Made by a program: the position numbers and the translations under genes. DNA of 64,000 nucleotides, from NCBI RefSeq assembly GCF_009765965.1, contig NZ_LMUL01000014.1, forward strand, positions 1,835,176 to 1,899,175, in the 5' to 3' direction. The DNA comes from Caulobacter sp. S45. Lineage in GTDB: Bacteria > Pseudomonadota > Alphaproteobacteria > Caulobacterales > Caulobacteraceae. The first letter of the stretch is position 1; every line of letters begins with the position of its first letter. This document shows, one piece after another, positions 27,463 through 37,058 of this stretch. The notes below the pieces were generated by a model. The model had not been told where the DNA came from. It saw only the letters and a program-made list of their open reading frames with translations, and did no database searches.

Positions 27463-28310
27463 GGCCGTTTTCTTTCCCGGGCGAAGGCGCGCACGATGAC
27501 ATTGGCGCCGAGCACCGCGATGGTGATGAGGAGCGCGCCGACCCAGGCCAGGCGACGGGAGTCGTCGTAGGCGCTGAGGGCGTAGTTGAAGATGATCGAG
27601 GGCAGGTTGGCGATCGGCTTGGTCATGTCCAGGCTGAACAACTGGTTGTTCAGAGCCGTGAACAGCAGGGGCGCGGTCTCGCCGGAGATGCGGGCGAAGG
27701 CCAGCAGGCCGCCGGTGATGATGCCGCCCGCCGCCGCCCGCCACATGATGGCGCGGATGGCGGTCCAGACCGGCGCGCCGAGCGCCACCCCGCTTTCGCG
27801 AAGCTGACGGGACTGCAGCTTGAGCACGTCCTCGGTCGTGCGCGTGACCACCGGCGCCGCGAGCAGGGCCAGGGCCACGGCCCCGGCGATGCCGGAGAAG
27901 CCGTGGAAGGGGCGGACCAGCAGCCAGTAGATGAACAGGCCGACCAGGATCGAGGGGGCCGAGAGCAGCACGTCGTTGGTGAAGCGCACCACCTTGCCGT
28001 AGGTGCTGTCGCGGGCGAACTCCGCCAGCCAGGTGCCGGCCAGGATGCCGATCACGATCGCCAGCACCATGGCGATGGCGCACATGGCCAACGACCCGAC
28101 GATGCCGTTGAGCAGGCCGCCCCTCGATCCGGTGGCGGGCGTGCTCATGGTGAAGACGTCCAGGTTGATCCCCCCGACGCCGTTGACCAGCAACGAGGCC
28201 AGGATCGCCACCAGGAACACCAGGGCCAGGGCGGTGGCCAGGGTGCAGGCCAGGATGAAGGCGCCGTTGGCCACGCTGCGCCGGCCGCGACGATTGAAGG
28301 CGAGCGCCAT
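27459..28310 (-). CDS. pstA: phosphate ABC transporter permease PstA
   Basis: Inner-membrane subunit of the phosphate importer, 283 residues with six membrane segments. It opens with an Arg-rich cytosolic start and has the permease coupling motif around [15 protein letters not shown], followed by [22 protein letters not shown], a PstA hallmark. Its start shares one base with the pstC stop (TGATG) and its stop overlaps pstB (ATGA), so translation is coupled through the operon. Confidence 0.94.
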   Translation of the reverse strand: MALAFNRRGRRSVANGAFILACTLATALALVFLVAILASLLVNGVGGINLDVFTMSTPATGSRGGLLNGIVGSLAMCAIAMVLAIVIGILAGTWLAEFARDSTYGKVVRFTNDVLLSAPSILVGLFIYWLLVRPFHGFSGIAGAVALALLAAPVVTRTTEDVLKLQSRQLRESGVALGAPVWTAIRAIMWRAAAGGIITGGLLAFARISGETAPLLFTALNNQLFSLDMTKPIANLPSIIFNYALSAYDDSRRLAWVGALLITIAVLGANVIVRAFARERKRP

Positions 28311-29266
28311 CAGACGGGATCCTTGCGGCCGAGCAGGGCGCGGGCCATGGCCAGCACCGCGAAGGTGATCAGGAACAGCACGAAACCCAGGGCCAGCAGG
28401 GCGGAGGTGTGCATGTCGCTGGTGGCCTCGGCGAACTCGTTGGCGATGGTCGAGGCGATGGTCGAACCGCTGTCGAAAATCCCGGTCGGGAAGCCGTGCG
28501 AATTGCCGATGACGAAGGTCACCGCCATGGTCTCGCCCAGCGCCCGGCCGAGCCCCAACATGACCGCGCCGATGGCGCTCTTGCGCACATAGGGCAGCGT
28601 CACCGACCAGACCACCTCCAGCGAGGTGCAGCCGACGCCGTAGGCGCTCTCGCGCACCCGGGCCGGCACGGTCAGGAACAGTTCGCGCAGGGTGGCGGCG
28701 ATGTAGGGCAGGATCATGATCGCCAGGATGATCGAGGCGGCGATCAGGCCCGAGCCGTTGGGCACGCCCGAAAGGATGGTCTCCCAAATCGAGCCGGGCG
28801 GGGCCAGGCCCATGATCGGGATCTCGACATACTTGGCGAACAGGGGCGCCAGCACGAACAGGCCCCACATGCCGTAGACGATGGACGGCACGCCCGCGAG
28901 CAGCTCCACCGCCACCCCGATGGGCCGGCGCAGGGGACGGGGGCAGAATTCGGTGAGGAAGACCGCCACCCCGAAGGCCAGAGGAAGGGCGAGGAGCAGG
29001 GCCAAGGCGGCGGTGATCAGGGTGCCGACGATGGGGCCGGCGCCGCCGTATTCGTCGGTGACCGGGTTCCACACCGTGGAGGTGAAAAACCTCAGCCCGA
29101 ACTTGGCGAAGGCCGGCTCGCCGCCGATCAGCAGCGAGATCAGCACGCCGGCGATGGCGGTGAGCAGGGTGGTGGCGGCCGCGAAGCACAGGATGCGGAA
29201 GACGGGATCGAATCCGGCGCCGGCCGGCCTCGCCCGCTTGGTTGCACCCACCATCAGTTCGGCCAT
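28310..29266 (-). CDS. pstC: phosphate ABC transporter permease PstC
   Basis: Second permease subunit, 318 residues with six membrane segments. It contains [40 protein letters not shown] and [20 protein letters not shown], the last being the conserved coupling motif. The start used is the ATG at 29266 ([11 protein letters not shown]); upstream frame continuation is composition noise. It is separated from pstS by 129 bases that contain a strong hairpin. Confidence 0.94.
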   Translation of the reverse strand: MAELMVGATKRARPAGAGFDPVFRILCFAAATTLLTAIAGVLISLLIGGEPAFAKFGLRFFTSTVWNPVTDEYGGAGPIVGTLITAALALLLALPLAFGVAVFLTEFCPRPLRRPIGVAVELLAGVPSIVYGMWGLFVLAPLFAKYVEIPIMGLAPPGSIWETILSGVPNGSGLIAASIILAIMILPYIAATLRELFLTVPARVRESAYGVGCTSLEVVWSVTLPYVRKSAIGAVMLGLGRALGETMAVTFVIGNSHGFPTGIFDSGSTIASTIANEFAEATSDMHTSALLALGFVLFLITFAVLAMARALLGRKDPV

Positions 29267-29349
29267 CGTCTAAAATCCGCCCGCGACAAAATCCGCCCGG
29301 GACAGACCCGGTCGGGCCGGATCGCCTGGGCAAGGTTCAGTTGCGACAA

Positions 29350-29378
29350 GGAACGCCGACACACCGCGCCGGCGTTCC
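29350..29378 (-). terminator. intercistronic hairpin between pstS and pstC
   Basis: GGAACGCCG (29350-29358) and CGGCGTTCC (29370-29378) form a perfect nine-base stem 18 bases after the pstS stop on the minus strand, followed by a few T residues. Such a partial terminator or mRNA-stabilising hairpin is common behind abundant binding-protein genes and would give more PstS than PstCAB. Confidence 0.5.
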
Positions 29379-29395
29379 CGTCGATCTACAAGTCC

Positions 29396-30433
29396 TTAGT
29401 GAGCCACGTAGACCGGCTTGCCGCCGGCCTTCACTTCCGTGGCCCAGGCGTGACGGATCGCCGTCTTCACATTGGCCGGCAGCGGCACGTAGGCCAGCTC
29501 GCTGGCCATGCCGTCGCCCGCGGCGTAGCACCAGTCGAAGAACTTCAGCACGGACTCGGTGGAGGCCGCGTTGCCCGGGTTCTTATAGATCAGGATGAAG
29601 GTCGCCCCGGAGATCGGCCAGGCGTTGGCGCCCGGTTGATCGAGCAGGGTCGGCGCGAAACCGTCGGCCGAACGCCATTCGGCGTGGGCGGCGGCGGCGC
29701 TGAAGCTCTGCTCGTTGGGGGCGATGAAGTGGCCTTCGCGGTCGGCCATGTCGACATAGGCCAGGTTGTTGTTCTTGGCGAAGGCGTATTCCACGTAGCC
29801 GATCGAGCCGGGCGTCTGCTTCACATAGGCCGCGACGCCGTCATTGCCCTTGCCGCCCTGGCCCACCGGCCAGGCGACGCTGTCGCTGGCGCCGACCTTG
29901 CCCCAGGCCGGGCTGACCGCCTTGAGGTAGGAGGTGTACAGGAAGGTGGTGCCCGACCCGTCGGAGCGGTGGACCACGGTGATCGGCAGGTTGGGCAGGC
30001 GCACGCCCTTGTTCAGGCCGGCGATGCGCGGGTCGGACCAGCGCTTGATCTCACCCAGGTAGATATCGGCCAGGACCTGGCCGTTCAGGTGCAGCTGGCC
30101 GGCGGCGACGCCGGGGATGTTGACCACCGGCGCGATGCCGACGATCACGGTCGGGAACTGCAGCAGGCCGAACTTCTCCAGATCGGCGGCCGCCAGCGGC
30201 TTGTCGGAGGCGCCGAAGTCGACGGTCTTGGCTTCGATCTGCTTGATGCCGCCGCCCGAGCCGATGCCCTGATAGTTCAGGCCGACGCCGGTCTTGGCCT
30301 TATAGGCCTCGGCCCACTTCTGATAGATCGGCGCGGGCGCGGTGGCGCCGGCGCCGGTGATGATGGCGGCCTGCGCGGCGACCACGCCAGCCATGAGAGT
30401 CGCGCCAAGGGCGACCGCAAGGGTCCTGATCAT
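29396..30433 (-). CDS. pstS: phosphate-binding periplasmic protein
   Basis: Binds phosphate in the periplasm and delivers it to PstCA. The 345 residues have a signal peptide (MIRTLAVALGATLMAGVVAA, cleavage near AQA), then ITGAGATAPAPIYQKWAEAY, GIGSGGGIKQI, VDFGASDKPL and HRSDGSGTTF, the phosphate-site motifs of PstS. The ATG at 30433 is chosen because AAGGAGAT lies at the right spacing and gives a proper signal peptide. A Pho-box-like direct repeat lies 56 bases upstream. Confidence 0.96.
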   Translation of the reverse strand: MIRTLAVALGATLMAGVVAAQAAIITGAGATAPAPIYQKWAEAYKAKTGVGLNYQGIGSGGGIKQIEAKTVDFGASDKPLAAADLEKFGLLQFPTVIVGIAPVVNIPGVAAGQLHLNGQVLADIYLGEIKRWSDPRIAGLNKGVRLPNLPITVVHRSDGSGTTFLYTSYLKAVSPAWGKVGASDSVAWPVGQGGKGNDGVAAYVKQTPGSIGYVEYAFAKNNNLAYVDMADREGHFIAPNEQSFSAAAAHAEWRSADGFAPTLLDQPGANAWPISGATFILIYKNPGNAASTESVLKFFDWCYAAGDGMASELAYVPLPANVKTAIRHAWATEVKAGGKPVYVAH

Positions 30434-30488
30434 TTTATATCTCCTTAGGCGCGTAGCCCCAGCGCCGTATCCCAAATATCTCGGGCCT

Positions 30489-30506
30489 GTCACAGTTCGA
30501 TGACGG
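30489..30506 (-). promoter_or_regulatory. candidate Pho box (PhoB binding site) upstream of pstS
   Basis: On the minus strand CCGTCAT, a four-base spacer CGAA, then CTGTGAC. This matches the PhoB direct-repeat consensus CTGTCAT-N4-CTGTCAC at 12 of 14 positions. It lies 56 bases before the pstS ATG, with an AT-rich GATATTT tract about 11 bases downstream as a possible -10 region. It sits in the divergent region shared with the phospholipase D gene. Confidence 0.65.
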
Positions 30507-30636
30507 ACGATGTGGACTCTTTAAGACACAGGGTCGCGGAGCCAACAGCCAAGCTCGGAACCCGCCGTCGCGACGAGCATTTCAGCAAGCCCGGACAGGT
30601 CGATGCGGATCGACCCGGCCTGGGATCGAGGCCGGA

Positions 30637-32235
30637 ATGCGGGGAACGACGGCGGTGTTGCTGCAACCGGGATCGACCTGCTGGCGCACCGCTCCGGCTT
30701 CGCGCGCCCTCGCGATCCTGGACACCCAGGACTACTTCCTGGCGGCCAAGGCGGCGATGCGCCGAGCCCGCCGCTCCATCCATCTGCTCGGCTGGTCGTT
30801 CGATCCCCTGACCCAGCTCACCCCGGACACCGAGGGCGGCGGGCCCGAGGACGACCGGGCCGGCCCCTTCCTGCGCCAGCTCGCCCAGGCTCGGCCCGCG
30901 TTGGACGTGCGGGTGCTGATCTGGAAATCGGCCTTGCCCGTCGCGGCTTCCCAGCACTTCTTCCCCCATCGCGCGCGGGCCTGCTTCAAGCACACGCCGG
31001 TGCATTTCCGCCTGGACGCCAGCGTGCCGTTCGGGGCCTGCCATCATCAGAAGGTGCTGGTGATCGACGACAGCCTGGCCTTCTGCGGCGGCGGCGACAT
31101 CTCCACCGACCGCTGGGACAGCGTCCGCCACCTGGACGGCGACCGCCGCCGCAACATGCCCACCGGCGGGATGCACGATCCCCGCCACGAGGTGATGCTG
31201 ATGGTGGAGGGCGAGGCGGCGGCCATGCTGGGCGACCTGTTCCGCCGCCGCTGGCGCCGCTCCACGGGCGTGACCCTGCCGCCAGCCCCCTCCCCGACCC
31301 AGGCCACGACCCAGGACCTTTGGCCGCAGGGGTTCACGGCGGACTTCCACGACGTGCAGGTCGGGCTGGCCCGCACCGAACCCGCCTGGCGCGACCAGCC
31401 GGAGGTCTGCGAGAACGAGGCCCTGCATCTCCAAGCGATCAAGGCGGCCCGGCGCTTCATCTACATGGAGAACCAGTACGTCGCCTCGCCGGCCATCGGC
31501 GAGGCCCTGGCCGCGCGGTTGGAGCAGGACGACGGGCCCGAGGTGCTGATCGTCTCCACCGAGCACAGCCCGAGCTGGTTCGACCGCATGACCATGGACA
31601 AGACCCGCTCGGCCCTGATCCGGCGACTGCAGGGGGCGGACCGCCACGGCCGCTTCCACGCCTATTGTCCCGAAACCCAGGCGGGCAAGACCATCATTGT
31701 CCACGCCAAGCACACCATCATCGACGATGTGATGCTGCGGGTCGGCTCCACCAACCTGAACAACCGTTCCACCGGCTTCGACACCGAATGCGATCTCGCC
31801 ATCGAGGTCGGCCAGGGCCCGGAACACGCGGAGGCGCGCGCCGCCATCCGGCGGCATCGGACCCGCAGCCTCGCCCACTTCCTGGGTGTGGAGCCGGCGA
31901 CGTTCGAAGCCGCCTTCGCCCGCACGGGTGGACTGGCCGCCGCCGTCGAGGCCCTGGATACGGGTTCGCAGCGACGGCTGCGCAAGCTGGGGCCCGTCGG
32001 GATCGGGCCACTGGCCTCGGTGATCGCCACTTTCCACCTCGGCGACCCGGTGACGCCGTCCGACAGCTGGCGGCCCTGGCGACGGCGGCAGGACGTACAG
32101 GACGGCCTGCGCCGGCTGGCGCCCGAACTGGCCGACCGTCCCGCCTGGGTCGACGAACCCGCGCGCAACGGCGAGCCCGTAAGGCCCGAACCCGCGCCGA
32201 GCCTACAGGGCGAAGACTTCATCCCGAGCGATTGA
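30637..32235 (+). CDS. phospholipase D family protein
   Basis: A 532-residue protein with two HKD motifs: HHQKVLVIDDSLAFCGGGD (about residues 134-152) and VHAKHTIIDDVMLRVGSTN (about 352-370), each followed by the conserved Gly-Ser/Gly-Asp pair. Other family residues are EVMLMVEGEAA and IYMENQYVASP. No signal peptide is evident. It resembles bacterial PLD-type phosphodiesterases that cleave phosphatidylcholine or phosphatidylethanolamine, but the substrate is not determined. It is divergent from pstS, so it may be part of the phosphate-starvation response (lipid phosphate recovery). The start ATG 30637 is uncertain. Confidence 0.85.
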   Translation: MRGTTAVLLQPGSTCWRTAPASRALAILDTQDYFLAAKAAMRRARRSIHLLGWSFDPLTQLTPDTEGGGPEDDRAGPFLRQLAQARPALDVRVLIWKSALPVAASQHFFPHRARACFKHTPVHFRLDASVPFGACHHQKVLVIDDSLAFCGGGDISTDRWDSVRHLDGDRRRNMPTGGMHDPRHEVMLMVEGEAAAMLGDLFRRRWRRSTGVTLPPAPSPTQATTQDLWPQGFTADFHDVQVGLARTEPAWRDQPEVCENEALHLQAIKAARRFIYMENQYVASPAIGEALAARLEQDDGPEVLIVSTEHSPSWFDRMTMDKTRSALIRRLQGADRHGRFHAYCPETQAGKTIIVHAKHTIIDDVMLRVGSTNLNNRSTGFDTECDLAIEVGQGPEHAEARAAIRRHRTRSLAHFLGVEPATFEAAFARTGGLAAAVEALDTGSQRRLRKLGPVGIGPLASVIATFHLGDPVTPSDSWRPWRRRQDVQDGLRRLAPELADRPAWVDEPARNGEPVRPEPAPSLQGEDFIPSD

Positions 32236-32248
32236 GCGGGCTGCGCGC

Positions 32249-33214
32249 TCAGGAGAATCCGTAGGTCTTCAGCGCCGCGCCCACACCGGCGGAGTCCAGT
32301 CCGTTGGCCAGCAGGCAGGCCAGGGCCAGCCGCGCCTTGGCGGCGTCGAGCCGGCCGCAGAAGTGCGCGCCCGCATCCGCCAACCGTCGGCCCGCCTCGT
32401 ATTCCGGAGCCACCCCGCCCTCGTCGCTGCGCGACACCACCAGCACCGCGCAGCCGGAAGCCGTGGCCCTGGCCGTCGCCTCGACCAGCGGGCGACCGAC
32501 ATTGCCGCGCCCCAGCGCCTGCAGCACCACGCCGCGCGCGCCCTGCTGGGTCAGCAGGTCCAGGATACGGCCGGACGCGCCCAACCCCGCCGTGACGATC
32601 TCCACCGAGGCGTCCAGGCCATGGAAGTCCATCGGCGGGCTGCGGACGGGCCGGGCGAACAACTGGACCGCGCCGGCCGCCACCCGGCCCAGGTCCCCGC
32701 CGTCGGCGCCGAAGGCGTCGGGCGCGGTGGTCCGGCGCTTGCGGGCGTGGCGGGCGGCCAGGATGCGGCCGGCGAAGACGATCACCGCGCCCAGTCCCCG
32801 CCCCTCTTCGGACCCGGCCACCGCCAAGGCGTCCATCAGGTTGATCTGCCCGTCGAAGCCCAGCGCCCCCGGCGCCCGCTGCGCGCCCGTGAACACTACC
32901 GGCGTGTCGGCGCCGTGCATCAGGTCGGCCAGGAAGGCGCTCTCCTCCAGGGTGTCGGTGCCGTGGGCCACCACCACGCCTCGCGTCTGCGGATCGGCGA
33001 CGGCCATGGCCAGGGCGGCGAGCAGGCCCGAGACGTCGGCGAAGGTCATATCCTCCGACAGGCCGCGATAGACCCCGATCTCGCGAACCGGCAGGGCGGC
33101 GTCGGGCAGGCCCTGGGCCAGAACGGCCGGTCCCGCCCCACCTCGCAGCACCCCGCCCGGCCCCGCCTCCGCCGAGATGGTGCCGCCGGCGTTCAACAGG
33201 ACAAGGTGCGCCAT
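32249..33214 (-). CDS. asparaginase family protein
   Basis: Type I/II-like asparaginase of 321 residues. The first catalytic loop is LLNAGGTISAEAG (Thr in GGTI) and the second VVVAHGTDTLEESAFLADL with the conserved Thr-Asp pair. PVVFTGAQRAPGALGFDGQINL and the C-terminal VLVVSRSDEGGVAPEYEAGR also match. There is no signal peptide, so it is probably cytoplasmic. It converges with the phospholipase D gene after 13 bases. Glutaminase activity or another amidohydrolase role is possible. Confidence 0.87.
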   Translation of the reverse strand: MAHLVLLNAGGTISAEAGPGGVLRGGAGPAVLAQGLPDAALPVREIGVYRGLSEDMTFADVSGLLAALAMAVADPQTRGVVVAHGTDTLEESAFLADLMHGADTPVVFTGAQRAPGALGFDGQINLMDALAVAGSEEGRGLGAVIVFAGRILAARHARKRRTTAPDAFGADGGDLGRVAAGAVQLFARPVRSPPMDFHGLDASVEIVTAGLGASGRILDLLTQQGARGVVLQALGRGNVGRPLVEATARATASGCAVLVVSRSDEGGVAPEYEAGRRLADAGAHFCGRLDAAKARLALACLLANGLDSAGVGAALKTYGFS

Positions 33215-33363
33215 CCGGCCGATCTCCCGATGGACGATCCGTCCATGTCACCGCTGGTGTGGCCAGACCGGCCCTGCTTGTCCAGGGCGCATCCCATGGC
33301 CGGATTGCAACAGGAAGCGGCGCCGTAGGCCGGGACCGGAGCGGCGACCCTGAGTCCGCTTGC

Positions 33364-33379
33364 CTTACATCGCTGTAAG
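33364..33379. promoter_or_regulatory. operator-like palindrome upstream of the outer-membrane-like gene
   Basis: CTTACA-TCGC-TGTAAG is a perfect inverted repeat 42 bases before the ATG at 33422, followed by TTTAGATACAG, which repeats the TACAG half. The form resembles operators of TetR-type repressors. No regulator gene is adjacent, so the binding protein is unknown. Confidence 0.35.
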
Positions 33380-33421
33380 TTTAGATACAGCCAGGAACGC
33401 GACGGCTGGGGCTGGGCGGAT

Positions 33422-34927
33422 ATGGGCGATACGAGGCGGGGGAAGGAGGTGCGGCGCCTGACAGCGCTGACTTCTGCTTGCCTGTTCGCTATCGCGATTG
33501 TGAGTTCCGCCCGCGCCCAGGTGCTAACCGCCGCACCGACCACCCCGTCCGCCGCCACCCTGGTCCAGGGCCGGCTGGGCGCCAGCACCATCGGCGGGGG
33601 CTGGACGCTGAACGGCCCCGCGCGCGACGACATCCAGTTCAACGCCCATATCGACCTCCAGGCCGGCGACGCGATAGACCCGAGCGTGAGCTGGCCCGGC
33701 TTCGCCCCCGCCGAGGGCCAGCAGACCCCCTGGCGCAAGGTGGGGTTGGAGGTGGACGCCGCCTGGATGGCCACGCCCAGGGCTCACCTCGCCCTGGACG
33801 CCGGCCACAGCCTGGAGATCCAGTCGGTGCTGCCGATCGGCGAAGGAAGCACGGCCCAGAACGATCACAACGAGACCTTCGCCAACCTGAAGGCCGGGCT
33901 AGACGTCGACCACGGCCTGCGCGTGGACCTGACCGGCCGCGTGCGCCAGGTCGACGACGCCATCGACGACGCCTCGGGCCCGGCGGAGGGGCCCATGCAA
34001 CTGCGCACCGACGAGACGACGGCGGGCGGAGCCCTGCACTGGGCAGCGTCCAAGCGGCTCAGCTTCGATGCGGGGGCCGACCTCGGCTACACCGACCTGA
34101 CCTGGCGCAACCAGGCCCAGGCGCGCCAGGGCTACACCTCCGCCGACCCCAAGATCGACGCGACGCTGACCCCGTGGTCGGGCGGCAAGTGGGTGCTGTC
34201 CTATGGCCGCGCTGTGACGCCGGTGGACCTGGGCGCCTTCGTCACGGTGGCGCAGAGCCTGCAACGAGCCGGCGACAGCGGCATGGTCACCGACCTCGCC
34301 CCCAACCGGGAATGGCGCACCCAGGCCCAGCTGATCCAGGCGTTGCCGGGGGCCGGCGCCTTGAACCTGTCCCTGACCCAGGCGCGGCTGGAGAGCGTCA
34401 CCGAGCTGACCCGCAACGTCGCCGGCGTCGACCTGCCGGGCGCGGTGATCGGCGGCGAGCGCCAGCAGGTGGACGTGTCGCTGGCCGTGCCGTTGTCGCT
34501 GGTCGGGCTGAATGGGCTGTCGGTGGAGACCGGCGGCGCGGTGCGGCGCTCCGACATCGTCGACCCGGTGACAGGAACGGCCCGGCGGCTCTCAGGCGAG
34601 GCGCCTTATGACGCCCATATCGCGGTGAAGCAGGACCTGACCAAGTCCCTGCGCTGGGGGCTGCAGGCCAACGCCCAGGCCGCGCAGGTCTCCTACACGC
34701 CCGAAGAGACCTCCACCGCCGCCCAGGCCCAGTCGCTGGGCATGTTCGTCGAGTACCGCCCACCCGCCTTCGCCCTGCGCCTACAGGTCGACGGGTTGGC
34801 CGGCGCGGATCGCGAATACTACGACACCTATTATGACGGGACGCGCGCCTCGGGTCGGGTGGTGCGAACCGACCAACGCACCGACGGCGGCCCAGCCTTC
34901 AGCCTGGTGCTGAAAAAGGCGCTGTAG
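33422..34927 (+). CDS. putative outer-membrane beta-barrel protein (501 residues)
   Basis: A signal peptide (LTALTSACLFAIAIVSSARAQ) is followed by about 460 residues of alternating polar and hydrophobic strands rich in Asp, Thr and Gly (for example RLSFDAGADLGYTDLTWRNQ and YDAHIAVKQDLTKSLRWGLQ), as in the barrel part of TonB-dependent receptors. No plug domain or TonB box is seen, and the terminal residue is Leu rather than the usual aromatic. The closest reading is a plug-less barrel of unknown cargo. The start ATG 33422 is used; GTG 33449 right behind AAGGAG is an alternative. Confidence 0.62.
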   Translation: MGDTRRGKEVRRLTALTSACLFAIAIVSSARAQVLTAAPTTPSAATLVQGRLGASTIGGGWTLNGPARDDIQFNAHIDLQAGDAIDPSVSWPGFAPAEGQQTPWRKVGLEVDAAWMATPRAHLALDAGHSLEIQSVLPIGEGSTAQNDHNETFANLKAGLDVDHGLRVDLTGRVRQVDDAIDDASGPAEGPMQLRTDETTAGGALHWAASKRLSFDAGADLGYTDLTWRNQAQARQGYTSADPKIDATLTPWSGGKWVLSYGRAVTPVDLGAFVTVAQSLQRAGDSGMVTDLAPNREWRTQAQLIQALPGAGALNLSLTQARLESVTELTRNVAGVDLPGAVIGGERQQVDVSLAVPLSLVGLNGLSVETGGAVRRSDIVDPVTGTARRLSGEAPYDAHIAVKQDLTKSLRWGLQANAQAAQVSYTPEETSTAAQAQSLGMFVEYRPPAFALRLQVDGLAGADREYYDTYYDGTRASGRVVRTDQRTDGGPAFSLVLKKAL

Positions 34928-35000
34928 GCATTTGCCCGATTGAGGGCTATGGGCGGCCCAACGCCCGCCCCGCCCGGCGACGGCGATCCCGGACCCGCCT

Positions 35001-36017
35001 GTGAAGACCGCCGCGCCTCTCGACCCTCTCCTCAGCGACCCGGACCCGGCCGAGGGCCTGCGTCACGACCACGTCTTCCTCGGCGCCGCCCACGACCGCA
35101 ATGCGCGCCGGATCGGCTGGGTGGTGGCGATCTCGATCGTGGCCATGGGGGTGGAGATCGGCTGCGGGCTGGCCTTCCGCTCGATGGCGCTGCTCGGCGA
35201 CGGCCTGCATATGGCCAGCCACGCCGGGGTGTTCCTGATCGCCATGCTGGCCTACCGCTTCGCCCGCCGGCACGCGGAGGACCCCCGCTTCAGCTTCGGC
35301 ACCGGCAAGGTGGGCGATCTCAGCGGCTTCGGCAGCGCGATCCTGCTGGGCGGCGTGGCGCTGCTGATCGGGACGCAGAGCCTGGAGCGGCTGATCCATC
35401 CGGTCCCGATCGCCTTCGACGACGCCCTGCCGATCGCCGTGTTCGGCCTGGTGGTAAGCTTGGTCAGCGCCTGGCTGCTGCACGACCAGGATCACCACTC
35501 CCATGAGCACGGACACGCGCACGGGTATGGCCACGACCATGAGCACGGCCATCCCCACGACACCGCCAAGCCGGGCGGGCGACAGGACCTGAACCTGCGC
35601 GCCGCCTATATTCACCTGGTCAGCGACGTGGTGGTCTCGGTGCTGGCGGTGCTGGGCCTGGTGGGCGTCAAGCTGCTGGGCTGGACCTGGCTCGACGCGG
35701 TGGCCGGCCTGGTCGGAACCGTGGTGGTGTCCCGCTTCGCCTGGACCCTGGCCCGGCAGGCGGGCCGCAACCTGCTGGACATGGGCGGCGCCCCGGACCT
35801 GGCCGACGCCTTGCGCACCCGGCTGGAGCGGGACGGCGACCGGGTGAGCGACCTGCACGTCTGGCGCCTGGGCCCCGGCCACGACGCCGCCATCGTGGTG
35901 ATCGCCTCGCCCGATCCCGAACCGGTCGCGGTCTATCGCCGGCGCATCGCCGAGATCGCCGCCTTCAGCCACCTGACAGTCGAGGTGCATCGCACCCGGA
36001 AGGAAACGATCCACTAG
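35001..36017 (+). CDS. cation diffusion facilitator (DmeF-like divalent metal exporter)
   Basis: Inner-membrane metal/proton antiporter of 338 residues with six membrane segments. Metal-site motifs are LLGDGLHMASHAGVF in helix 2 and AYIHLVSDVVVSVL (HxxxD) in helix 5. The cytosolic loop between helices 4 and 5 is His-rich (HDQDHHSHEHGHAHGYGHDH, about residues 156-175, then more His). The C-terminal domain holds VSDLHVWRLGPGHDAAIVVI. This pattern fits DmeF-type cobalt/nickel exporters better than ZnT types. The start is GTG at 35001. No RcnR/DmeR-type regulator gene is next to it. Confidence 0.88.
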   Translation: MKTAAPLDPLLSDPDPAEGLRHDHVFLGAAHDRNARRIGWVVAISIVAMGVEIGCGLAFRSMALLGDGLHMASHAGVFLIAMLAYRFARRHAEDPRFSFGTGKVGDLSGFGSAILLGGVALLIGTQSLERLIHPVPIAFDDALPIAVFGLVVSLVSAWLLHDQDHHSHEHGHAHGYGHDHEHGHPHDTAKPGGRQDLNLRAAYIHLVSDVVVSVLAVLGLVGVKLLGWTWLDAVAGLVGTVVVSRFAWTLARQAGRNLLDMGGAPDLADALRTRLERDGDRVSDLHVWRLGPGHDAAIVVIASPDPEPVAVYRRRIAEIAAFSHLTVEVHRTRKETIH

Positions 36018-36098
36018 GCCGGAGCCGCTTTTCGCGGGCTGGCGTCGGGGGCGAAAACGCTCTCTTATGCGTCAACCGGTTCACGCAAGAAGACCCGC

Positions 36099-37058
36099 AT
36101 GCCGATTTCCCAAGGTTCGTTTCCCAAGGCCTGGGCCGGGCGTCTGGCCATCCCCGCCATCGCCGCGCCCATGTTCCTGACCTCCGGGCCGGACCTGGTG
36201 ACGGAATGCTGCCGCTCGGGCGTGGTGGGGACCTTCCCGGCGCTCAACCAGCGCACCACCGAGGGTTTCGACGCCTGGGTGCAGGAGATCGAGGCGCGGC
36301 TGGCCGAGACCGCAAGCGCAGCGCCCTACGGCGTCAACCTGATCGTGCACAAGACCAATCCCCGCCTCCAGGCCGACCTGGAGATCGTGGTGAAGCGCAA
36401 GGTCCCGCTGATCATCACCTCGCTGGGGGCGGTCAAGGAGGTGGTGGACGCAGTGCACAGCTATGGCGGGCTGATCTTCCACGACGTGATCGGGCGCCGC
36501 CATGCGGAGAAGGCGGCCGAGGCGGGGGTCGACGGGATCATCGCCGTCGCCGCCGGGGCCGGCGGTCACGCGGGCCTGCTCAGTCCCTTCGCCCTGCTGG
36601 CGGAGATCCGCGAGGTGTTCAAGGGAACGCTGATCCTGTCGGGGGCGATGAACACCGGCCGCGACGTCGCCGCAGCCCACCTGATGGGCGCCGACCTGGC
36701 CTATCTGGGCAGCCGCTTCATCGCCACGCGCGAGAGCATGGTCAGCGACGAGCAGAAACAGATGATGCTCGACGCCCGCGCCGCCGACATCGTCTACACC
36801 TCCAAGGTCAGCGGGGTGAACGCCAACTTCCTGCGCGCCAGCCTGGAGGCGAACGGCGTGCTGGACGACGCCAATCCCGGCCATACCGAGATGAACATGA
36901 ACGCCGAGGTGCGGGCCTGGAAGACGGTCTGGTCGGCCGGACAGGGCGTAGGCTCGATCCGCGACGTGCCGGCCGCCGCCGAGCTGTGCCAGCGGCTGAT
37001 CTCGGAATACCGCGACGCGGTGCGGGAGATGGCGGCGGACCCGTTCGCGGCTCCCTAA
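36099..37058 (+). CDS. nitronate monooxygenase (2-nitropropane dioxygenase family)
   Basis: FMN-dependent enzyme of 319 residues that oxidises nitronates, or a related flavin oxidoreductase. It shows IPAIAAPMFLTSGPDLV at the N terminus, PYGVNLIVHKTNPRL, the catalytic-His segment IAVAAGAGGHAGLLSPFALL and the flavin-phosphate-binding GADLAYLGSRFIATRES. Its length fits the family. The stop TAA overlaps the stop of the convergent hybrid kinase gene within CTAA. Confidence 0.9.
   Translation: MPISQGSFPKAWAGRLAIPAIAAPMFLTSGPDLVTECCRSGVVGTFPALNQRTTEGFDAWVQEIEARLAETASAAPYGVNLIVHKTNPRLQADLEIVVKRKVPLIITSLGAVKEVVDAVHSYGGLIFHDVIGRRHAEKAAEAGVDGIIAVAAGAGGHAGLLSPFALLAEIREVFKGTLILSGAMNTGRDVAAAHLMGADLAYLGSRFIATRESMVSDEQKQMMLDARAADIVYTSKVSGVNANFLRASLEANGVLDDANPGHTEMNMNAEVRAWKTVWSAGQGVGSIRDVPAAAELCQRLISEYRDAVREMAADPFAAP

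Noticed and set aside
28409..30448. Open frame of 679 codons on the plus strand opposite pstC and pstS
   Set aside because: It covers two certain transport genes in antisense and has no protein-like features.
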